Assembly: GCA_014729615.1 (NCBI GenBank) | Contig: WJJQ01000049.1 | Location: 1 to 9,991 of the forward strand | Length of the DNA stretch: 9,991 nt | Origin: Candidatus Peregrinibacteria bacterium | Lineage (GTDB): Bacteria > Patescibacteriota > Gracilibacteria > UBA1369 | Direction: 5' to 3' | Shown: piece by piece, positions 1 through 5,457 of the stretch | Layout: each line of letters opens with the position of its first letter | Numbering within the stretch: the stretch's first letter is position 1 | Program-made: the position numbers and the translations under genes | The notes under the pieces: model-generated | The model's database searches: none | Told to the model about the DNA's origin: nothing | Seen by the model: the letters and a program-made list of their open reading frames with translations, nothing else

Positions 1-524
1 GAAGTTCGGGTAAAAAGGAAGTTTTTGTCTTTGGCGTACGTCACGAAAGGCGCATACCACGCGGTAAATGGGACGTCTGAAAAAGGTCTTTCAAAACTGG
101 TTGCGGTTTGCCAGTTTTGAACTTCACCAATAATTTTTAATGCTTCTACCTGATTGATCGTATTTTCAGGTTTAAAAGTTCCGTCGGGATAGCCTTCAAT
201 CCAACCTTCATGATAAGCTGTGCGAACATATTTGGCGTACCATGCGTTATTATTAATATCTGTAAAATTTGTGGGTGTTGTTTCATTTGTTTGAATTTGA
301 GAAGCTTCCAGAACGATTTTTAAAAATTCCGCTCTGTTCACCAATCGGTACGGTTTAAAAGTTTGGTCTGAATATCCACTTAAAATTCCTATGTCAGATA
401 AATAATCAATTGCTTTATTATGCGGATTTGTGTCGCTTACATCCGGAAACGAAAGAGCATTGACCGTCTTAAAACCGGCTACCAAAAAAATAATCAGGAT
501 GAGGGTCCACGTTTTTGTTTTCAT
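1..524 (-). CDS. SLH-domain secreted surface protein (C-terminus beyond window edge)
   Basis: The reading frame is open from an ATG at 524 down to base 1, giving 174 residues with no stop, so the C-terminal part lies outside the window. Residues 5-18 are a hydrophobic signal segment, with a plausible signal peptidase I site after V-N-A23. Two full S-layer homology domains follow: about 25-75 (FPDVS, then GYSDQTFKP and NRAEFLKIV) and about 87-133 (FTDI, AWYAKYV, GYPDGTFKPEN, EALKII). A third begins at 148 (FSDVP, AWYAPFV). SLH domains normally hold exported proteins on the cell wall or surface polymer, so this is probably a surface-anchored protein. The start follows the stop of the upstream gene by one base (TAAAATG), implying one transcript and coupled translation. 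No Shine-Dalgarno sequence is visible. What the protein displays cannot be told because the rest is missing. Confidence 0.9.
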   Translation of the reverse strand, partial: MKTKTWTLILIIFLVAGFKTVNALSFPDVSDTNPHNKAIDYLSDIGILSGYSDQTFKPYRLVNRAEFLKIVLEASQIQTNETTPTNFTDINNNAWYAKYVRTAYHEGWIEGYPDGTFKPENTINQVEALKIIGEVQNWQTATSFERPFSDVPFTAWYAPFVTYAKDKNFLFTRT

Positions 525-525
525 T

Positions 526-1245
526 TTATGGTGTTATGTTTATGGTAGTTTTACAGTCGTTATTGTTGGATCCCAATGCTTGAATACTTATAGATTCACC
601 TGCATTTCCTCCATTGTACAGTACCTTTTTTAAAGATGTGACCAACGTGTTTGTATTCGTGCCCAAAGCGTCCGGGTCTGCTTTAGTTAATGTAAAAATT
701 CCACTATCGGATTGTATGAGAAAATTTCCCGTAAAATTTTGAGGGATTGTATTAATTTGAATTTCGGCGCTTTCATTGGCTTTCAGTTCAGCGGGGTAAG
801 ATTCAATGTTTATGCTTTCACAATTATTGATTTTACTGTCAGTTATTGTTACTGAATCTATACAATCGGAAGTGCTGTTTACCGCTTGCACCGTTACCTT
901 TGAACCGCTTTCTCCACCTGAATAGCTCAGAATAGAGTCACTGGTTGTAATATATGCACCTTCGTTGCCCGATGAGTCCGCCAATGATCCGCTGCTTGCC
1001 GATACGGTGTAATGTTGGGATTGCTTTGTTTGCGATGATTCAATGATCAAAACGGCACTTTTATTTTCTTTAAGGTTTTGCGGGATTGTTCTTATGCTTA
1101 TTTTACAAGTGTCGTTTATTGTGCCGCCATTAAGTTGTCCCTGAAAAATATTGCTGTCCACCGGTATTACCAAAATCAATGTTATTACGGCAAGTATTGA
1201 GAATAGTCCTATGAATTGTAATGCGGTTCTAATTTTTTTATTCAT
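526..1245 (-). CDS. Signal-anchored protein with two tandem Ig-like domains
   Basis: The protein has 239 residues. A short basic N-terminus (NKKIR) precedes a hydrophobic segment at about 10-28, which is a signal anchor or an uncleaved signal peptide; no lipobox is present. The remainder is two copies of a Ser/Thr/Asn-rich beta domain, about 41-134 and 136-239. Each copy opens with a cysteine in a C-x-S-I type strand (C47; C142 as CESI), contains a P-x-x-L-K-x-N/E turn, and ends with a glycine-rich strand and a second cysteine (C128; C231). This suggests one disulfide per domain. The pattern resembles bacterial Ig-like (Big/invasin) folds, which act as stalks or adhesive modules outside the cell; the fold assignment is inference. 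It is the first gene of a two-gene unit with the SLH protein, so the two may form one surface structure. A good promoter ends only 6 bases before the ATG. Confidence 0.8.
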   Translation of the reverse strand: MNKKIRTALQFIGLFSILAVITLILVIPVDSNIFQGQLNGGTINDTCKISIRTIPQNLKENKSAVLIIESSQTKQSQHYTVSASSGSLADSSGNEGAYITTSDSILSYSGGESGSKVTVQAVNSTSDCIDSVTITDSKINNCESINIESYPAELKANESAEIQINTIPQNFTGNFLIQSDSGIFTLTKADPDALGTNTNTLVTSLKKVLYNGGNAGESISIQALGSNNNDCKTTINITP

Positions 1246-1251
1246 TGCTTT

Positions 1252-1281
1252 ATTATATTAACATAAGATTTGCGAGGTCAA
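1252..1281 (-). promoter_or_regulatory. Promoter for the Ig-like/SLH surface unit, nearly leaderless
   Basis: On the minus strand TTGACC (1281-1276) is followed after 18 bases by a perfect TATAAT (1257-1252). Only six bases, AAAGCA, separate the -10 box from the ATG at 1245. Transcription normally starts about 7 bases after the -10, so the mRNA would begin at or next to the start codon. It lies back to back with the promoter of the lipoprotein gene. Confidence 0.6.
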
Positions 1282-1300
1282 TTTGTTTTTTTGTCAGTGT

Positions 1301-1328
1301 TTGACAATGAGTTTTTAATATTTAATAT
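1301..1328 (+). promoter_or_regulatory. Promoter for the lipoprotein gene
   Basis: A perfect TTGACA at 1301-1306 is followed after 16 bases by TAATAT at 1323-1328, which matches 4 of 6 consensus bases. A transcript starting about seven bases later would have a leader of roughly 25 bases before the ATG at 1360. That leader is almost pure A/T and has no ribosome binding site. The two divergent -35 boxes in this gap are about 20 bases apart, so the two polymerases could compete. Confidence 0.5.
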
Positions 1329-1359
1329 GTATTTAATCCTTAATTCTTAAATATTTTAT

Positions 1360-2433
1360 ATGAAAAAAATAAGTTTGGCTCTTGTGGCCGTGACGGCTCT
1401 ATTTATGATAGGTGCCTGCTCAACGGGTGCTGATAATAAAGAAACAATTAACGACGGTTTAGTTGCCATGACTGATATGACGGCATTTACATATGAGGCA
1501 AGTGCCACTATTGAAACGAAAGGGGAGCTTTCTGACAGCGTGAGTATAGCAATGGAAGGTGCGACCGATTTTACGAATGAGGAAAGAGGTAAATTTCAGC
1601 TTGATTTAGCGATAGATGTGGAATCAGTGGAAGCTGGAGAAGGATCTGTGGGCGGTGGTTTGATTGTTATGGATGAAATGTTTTATTTTAATGTAAAGGA
1701 GTTTAATTTTCCTGATATTGAACCTTTTTTAGCTCCGTATGCGGAATATTTTAATCAGTGGTGGTATATTCCGGTCCCTGAGGACGAAGTTACTTTTGAA
1801 AGGGATGAAGAAGTTGTTGCGCAGTTAAAAAAAGATTTGTCGGATGTGAATATTATTGAATCTGCTGAATATGTTGCAGATGAAGAAGTAATGGGTGATA
1901 TGAGTAAAAAATATGATGTGGTTTGGAATCTGAAAGGTTTGATGGAAGCCATGAAAACTGTTTCTGAAGTAAATGGTCAGGATGTAACGGATGATTCGTT
2001 CCAAGAATCTTTGGATTCACTTGAAAGTTTTGAAGGAACAGGTTCTGTTTGGATTTCTAATGCAAGAGACGCGATAAACAAGGTGGAAGGCCGAATTTCA
2101 GGTGTTGATGATTTGGGACAGGAACTTGAAATTAGTTTTTCCATGGTATTTGGGAATGTAAACGAGGCGGTTGAGATTGAAGTGCCGACAAATGCAAATG
2201 AGTTTCCGGTTGCTGAAATTCAGGCTTTATTCCTGGGAGGATTGGCTGTTCCCGAAGCAGATGCTCCTGTTTTATTGCCGGAAGACGAATTGCCCGAAGA
2301 TATAGATTTATCCGAGCTTGAAGGTGTTGAAGGTTTAGATGAAGATACCTTGCGGCAATTGCAAGAACTGGAAGAACAAGGCGCGTTAAATGACATACAA
2401 GGAAGTCAAGTTTTGGAGCTGGAAGATTTGTAA
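1360..2433 (+). CDS. Acidic secreted lipoprotein of unknown function
   Basis: The protein has 357 residues. The N-terminus is a clear lipoprotein signal: MKK, a hydrophobic stretch, then the lipobox I-G-A-C20, with Ser at +2. The cell would cleave before C20 and attach lipid there, leaving the protein on the outer face of the membrane. Residues about 30-280 are a long beta-rich, acidic domain with no cysteine after C20 and no catalytic motif that I recognise. Stretches such as Y-E-A-S-A-T-I-E-T-K and FQLDLAIDVES recall the LolA/LppX-type fold seen in surface lipoproteins, but this is only a resemblance. From about 295 the tail is very rich in Asp, Glu and Leu (PEDELPEDIDLSELEG), probably an acidic helical or disordered extension. 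The gene stands alone between a divergent promoter and a strong terminator. No Shine-Dalgarno sequence precedes the ATG. Confidence 0.85.
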   Translation: MKKISLALVAVTALFMIGACSTGADNKETINDGLVAMTDMTAFTYEASATIETKGELSDSVSIAMEGATDFTNEERGKFQLDLAIDVESVEAGEGSVGGGLIVMDEMFYFNVKEFNFPDIEPFLAPYAEYFNQWWYIPVPEDEVTFERDEEVVAQLKKDLSDVNIIESAEYVADEEVMGDMSKKYDVVWNLKGLMEAMKTVSEVNGQDVTDDSFQESLDSLESFEGTGSVWISNARDAINKVEGRISGVDDLGQELEISFSMVFGNVNEAVEIEVPTNANEFPVAEIQALFLGGLAVPEADAPVLLPEDELPEDIDLSELEGVEGLDEDTLRQLQELEEQGALNDIQGSQVLELEDL

Positions 2434-2444
2434 GCCGAATTATG

Positions 2445-2479
2445 AAGCCCTGCGCTTTTTTAAAAGCGCGGGGCTTTTT
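2445..2479 (+). terminator. Intrinsic terminator after the lipoprotein gene
   Basis: AAGCCCTGCGCTTTT pairs with AAAAGCGCGGGGCTT across a very short T-rich loop, giving up to 13-15 base pairs with a single G-U wobble, followed by TTTTT at 2475-2479. It begins 12 bases after the TAA of the lipoprotein gene. The convergent regulator gene on the other strand ends inside its T-tract (stop at 2478-2480). Read on the minus strand the hairpin has no U-tract, so it probably serves mainly the plus strand. Confidence 0.9.
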
Positions 2480-3308
2480 ATATGGTTTTTTGAATAGATT
2501 CACTTGTGAATTTTTGGGCCATTGTATTGGTCATTAGTTTGTCGTATTGCTCTGTTCCCGCCCAAATTAGATCAAAGATTTTCTTCTGAGCATTGGCCAT
2601 TGCCTTGCTTTTTATTAAAAGACCAAATTGCTCATGTAATGAGGTGATTGCCACTTTGTCGTCATAAATCAGGATATCAAGGTGAAAATCAAATTCAGGA
2701 GGAATTAGACGACTTTCACGTTTTTCAAGGTGATCTCTCAGTTTATGACGGTATGTATTTTCATTTGCCGGATAAATGCCTTTAACATGAATGTTTTTTT
2801 CGGTTCTTCTTTTATAATAATCCGGAAAATAGTTGGGAAGTATTTGTGTAAGTTCGTCAAGACTGGCATAAGCGCGGATTGTTTCGGTTGAGCTGAGAGT
2901 GTCTTCCATGACGTTTAAAATGCCGCCTTTACCTTCAAAAAAGATTACCTTTGGCTTTTCTGACAATTGACTCTTCATGGTCTCTAATTGTTCAATGCTT
3001 GATTTTAGTTCATCTATCTGTGAATCGATTTCAATTTTTTGGTTATGCAGTTTGTTTAGAATTTGCTTTGGATCTGTAGCGGAAAAATATGAAATATTAT
3101 TTTTTATTGTTTGTTCAATAAAACCCTTTTTCATCAGTTTATCCAGTGTATTGTAGCATGTGGCACGGTTCAATTCGGCTTTTTTGGCGATAGTGCTGGC
3201 GGGATTGGTTCCTATACTTAATAATGCAAGGTATATATTGGCTTCATTGGCGGTCAGTCCAATATCTTTAAGTGTTTTAAGCAGTTTTAGCGGAGTTTCA
3301 AAATTCAT
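2478..3308 (-). CDS. TrmB-family transcriptional regulator
   Basis: The protein has 276 residues, a usual size for the family. Residues about 8-80 form a winged helix-turn-helix: LGLTANEANIYLALL-type helix (here IGLTANEANIYLALL), then ASTIAKKAELNRATCYNTL with the recognition helix around 47-59, and the wing GFIEQ. Residues about 80-116 are a heptad-like coiled coil (L, I and M spacing), likely for dimerisation. The C-terminal domain (about 118-255) starts KVIFFEGKGGI and ends FGLLIKSKAMANAQKKIFDLIW, as is typical of the TrmB effector domain related to phospholipase D folds. In archaea TrmB proteins sense sugars; in CPR bacteria targets are mostly unknown. It is divergent from comEC, and a palindrome sits in its own promoter, so it probably represses itself and may affect comEC. 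The sensed ligand cannot be read from the sequence. Confidence 0.9.
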   Translation of the reverse strand: MNFETPLKLLKTLKDIGLTANEANIYLALLSIGTNPASTIAKKAELNRATCYNTLDKLMKKGFIEQTIKNNISYFSATDPKQILNKLHNQKIEIDSQIDELKSSIEQLETMKSQLSEKPKVIFFEGKGGILNVMEDTLSSTETIRAYASLDELTQILPNYFPDYYKRRTEKNIHVKGIYPANENTYRHKLRDHLEKRESRLIPPEFDFHLDILIYDDKVAITSLHEQFGLLIKSKAMANAQKKIFDLIWAGTEQYDKLMTNTMAQKFTSESIQKTI

Positions 3309-3330
3309 GCTGTGAAATTAAAAAGAGTAT

Positions 3331-3359
3331 ACTTTATAACTATATAGCTATTTTGTCAA
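3331..3359 (-). promoter_or_regulatory. Promoter of the TrmB-like gene
   Basis: On the minus strand there is a perfect TTGACA (3359-3354). Candidate -10 boxes are TAAAGT (3336-3331, spacer 17, 4 of 6 matches) and TATAAA (3338-3333, spacer 15, 5 of 6 matches). With either, the leader before the ATG at 3308 would be about 15 bases and lacks a Shine-Dalgarno sequence. Which -10 is used cannot be decided from sequence. Confidence 0.5.
3337..3350. promoter_or_regulatory. Candidate operator palindrome for the TrmB-like regulator
   Basis: TAACTATATAGCTA is a 14-base inverted repeat with a perfect CTATATAG core and one symmetric mismatched pair. It lies between the -35 and -10 of the regulator's promoter, the classic place for an autorepressor site. 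TrmB-type regulators bind palindromic DNA as dimers. The A/T richness of the region means such a palindrome could arise by chance. Confidence 0.4.
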
Positions 3360-3380
3360 GTAAGATTATTTCTTTATGTT
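3353..3380 (+). promoter_or_regulatory. Possible comEC promoter
   Basis: TTGTCA (3353-3358, 5 of 6 matches) is followed after 16 bases by TATGTT (3375-3380, 4 of 6). The -35 overlaps the -35 of the divergent regulator promoter, so the two would be mutually exclusive at any moment. The leader would be about 38 bases. The -10 match is modest. Confidence 0.3.
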
Positions 3381-3425
3381 TTTTTTAGGTTGGAACGTTA
3401 ATCTGCTGTTGTTTTTGGACTATTT

Positions 3426-4904
3426 ATGTATCCACATTTAATTAAAACATGTTTATTGAGTTTTTTTACAGGAGTTTTTGTTTTCAGCTTATTTGGAATT
3501 GACAAAATATATTATTTGTTTATTCCATTAGGTTTTACTTTAGCTTTGTTATGGAATTATAAAAAATTCTTAAATTATTTATTAATTATTGTATTTTTTT
3601 TGGCAGGGATGGGGAGAGTTTTTATTGCCAATGAAGTTATAAATGAAAATCACATTGCTTTTTATGCGAATGAAAATAGAAAAGTTGAAATTATAGGATA
3701 TGTAAAACGTGAACCGGAAATTAAGAATGGTTCGTTATATGTTATATTAGAAGGCGAAAAGGTAATTTACGATAAACTGCACGCAAAGGTAAAGGGATTA
3801 GTGCAAATTAAAACAAATAAATATGGCGGTTATGAATATGGTGAGAAACTGAGAATAAATGGTTATTTATTAAGACCAAAAAAGTTTAAAGATTTTGATT
3901 ATCCCAAGTTTCTTGAAAAGGACTCTGTTTACGCTGTCATGTACAGTCCGAAAATAATGAGTATTAACAAGAAACATAGATTTACTCTTTGGAATGGTAT
4001 TTTCTCTTTAAAGAGAATAATTCAAAATAACATAGAGGCATTGTTCGGTGAACCGGAATCGGGCATTATTTTGGGTTTATTGATAGGGTATAGAGCAAGT
4101 ATTCCGGAATCCATGTTGGTTGATTTTCAACGCACCGGTTTAACGCATATTTTAGCTATTTCCGGTTACAATATTACGTTACTTATTAATGTTCTGAATG
4201 CCCTTATCTGTTTTATTGGCAGAAGGTGGCGACTATTTTTTATACTTTTAGCAATTGTATTTTTTGCTGTTATTACCGGGTTGTCCGCAAGTGTTGTAAG
4301 GGCTTCCATTATGGGTGGAATGACTGTGATTGCATTAAATTTGGGTAGAAAAGGAGAAGCTTTGCAAACTTTACTTTTCAGTGCATTTTTCATGATATTG
4401 CATAATCCGAAAATTTTAGTGTGGGACATTTCTTTTCAATTGTCGTTTGTCTCGACATTAGGGTTATTACTTTTATTGCCGATTTTTGAGAAGCTTTTTT
4501 CAAGGTGGCCAAAGTGGATTCGAGAAAATTTATTAGTTACTATTTCAGCAACAATATTCACAATGCCGATTGTGCTCTTTAATTTTGGTGCTATTTCAAT
4601 AATTTCGCCTTTGGCAAATGTTATGTTTTTACCATTGATACCGCTAATTATGCTGGCGTCTTTTTTTTCGTTGGTGGCATATGTATTATATTTACCTTTA
4701 TATATAATTTTTATGGCAGTTTCTTGGTTATTGCTTTTTTTCTTAATAGATGGTGTAAAATTATTTGCTAAATTTCCATATACGTATATAGAAAATATTA
4801 ATTTTAACTGGATACATTTTATTTTTTTCTATTTTGCTGTTGGTATTTTTATTTACGTATTTCGTAAATCCAAATTGGACCATGTTTCAGTTTTTCGTTT
4901 CTAG
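3426..4904 (+). CDS. comEC: ComEC/Rec2-type DNA uptake channel, without C-terminal MBL domain
   Basis: The protein has 492 residues. It starts with two or three hydrophobic helices (about 7-62), then a soluble OB-like region at about 85-175 (RKVEIIGYVKREPEI, YGEKLRINGYLLRP) as in the DUF4131 part of ComEC. The polytopic Competence domain follows at about 205-480, with the hallmark segment RTGLTHILAISGYNI (236-250), SVVRASIMGG (289-298) and WDISFQLSFVSTLG (333-346). ComEC forms the inner-membrane channel that brings single-stranded DNA into the cell in natural transformation. Longer homologues of about 700-800 residues end in a metallo-beta-lactamase domain; here the protein stops after the last membrane helix. 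CPR bacteria commonly keep competence genes, probably to scavenge nucleotides. The last 56 bases overlap the convergent methyltransferase gene. The ATG lacks a strong ribosome binding site. Confidence 0.92.
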   Translation: MYPHLIKTCLLSFFTGVFVFSLFGIDKIYYLFIPLGFTLALLWNYKKFLNYLLIIVFFLAGMGRVFIANEVINENHIAFYANENRKVEIIGYVKREPEIKNGSLYVILEGEKVIYDKLHAKVKGLVQIKTNKYGGYEYGEKLRINGYLLRPKKFKDFDYPKFLEKDSVYAVMYSPKIMSINKKHRFTLWNGIFSLKRIIQNNIEALFGEPESGIILGLLIGYRASIPESMLVDFQRTGLTHILAISGYNITLLINVLNALICFIGRRWRLFFILLAIVFFAVITGLSASVVRASIMGGMTVIALNLGRKGEALQTLLFSAFFMILHNPKILVWDISFQLSFVSTLGLLLLLPIFEKLFSRWPKWIRENLLVTISATIFTMPIVLFNFGAISIISPLANVMFLPLIPLIMLASFFSLVAYVLYLPLYIIFMAVSWLLLFFLIDGVKLFAKFPYTYIENINFNWIHFIFFYFAVGIFIYVFRKSKLDHVSVFRF

Positions 4905-5445
4905 GAACTTTTTTTGTTTCCTTCCAATTGGCGATTGGGAATGCGTAACTAATTATTTTTGAACCTTTTTTAAGTTCGTCTTCTAGTTTGGGAGCCAGTC
5001 TTGCTAAAGTGTCCGGTAAAAGGTAGCAAAAAACTACATCGGCATCAGATAAATTGTGCCATTTGAAATCACTAAACTTTATTTTTGCATTAGACTTCCA
5101 AAATATTTTTCTTATGATTGCCAATAAAAAAACCAATGGTGAAAGTTCAAAACCGACAGCTTTAATGTTAGCTTGTTTTGAAGCGTTGTGTACTATTCTG
5201 CCATCGCCGCATCCTATATCATAAACTTTGAATCCGTCTTTTAAATTGGCTTCTTTAATCATTTTTTCTACAGCGGAAAGGGGAGTTGGCACGAAAGGGG
5301 CACCTCGTATTAATGCTTTAATCGTGGGAATCAGAAATAAAATGAGAGCAATGGTCAAATAAAGATTGAATTCGACCGCTGATATTAAATAAAAAAGGGG
5401 TAAAAGAATTACTATGCTTCCAATTAAAAGTATTAAATCTAGCAT
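4849..5445 (-). CDS. Membrane-anchored FAM173-like SAM methyltransferase (probable protein lysine methyltransferase)
   Basis: The protein has 198 residues. Two hydrophobic helices (about 3-21 and 27-46) anchor the N-terminus. A class I SAM-binding fold follows: FVPTP at 51-55, motif I VYDIGCGDGRIV at 74-85, GFELSP with acidic E100, and a C-terminal part with ISYAFPIANW (165-174) and GPIWIYEI. The order FVPTP, D-x-G-x-G-D-G-R-I-V, G-x-E-L-x-P, L-x-x-E-L-x-x-G, FP-x-x-W matches the FAM173 / ATPSC-KMT family, whose mitochondrial members methylate lysines of ATP synthase subunit c and ADP/ATP carriers. Bacterial substrates are unknown; a membrane protein is plausible given the anchor. It is the last gene of the 189-residue/780-residue unit, 12 bases after the preceding stop, with no Shine-Dalgarno sequence. 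Its 3' end overlaps comEC on the other strand by 56 bases. Confidence 0.85.
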   Translation of the reverse strand: MLDLILLIGSIVILLPLFYLISAVEFNLYLTIALILFLIPTIKALIRGAPFVPTPLSAVEKMIKEANLKDGFKVYDIGCGDGRIVHNASKQANIKAVGFELSPLVFLLAIIRKIFWKSNAKIKFSDFKWHNLSDADVVFCYLLPDTLARLAPKLEDELKKGSKIISYAFPIANWKETKKVPRNEKLKHGPIWIYEIRK

Positions 5446-5457
5446 TGAAAGTTTGTT

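Noticed and set aside
2132..2503. A 123-codon open frame opposite the lipoprotein gene.
   Set aside because: It lies fully antisense to the acidic C-terminal part of the lipoprotein; its Leu/Pro/Arg-rich product is what the reverse of such codons gives, and no domain is visible.
4893..4921. GTTTCTAGGAAC followed by a run of T after comEC, as a possible terminator.
   Set aside because: The stem would be about 5 pairs with a loop of two bases, too tight to form; the region is also inside the methyltransferase gene.
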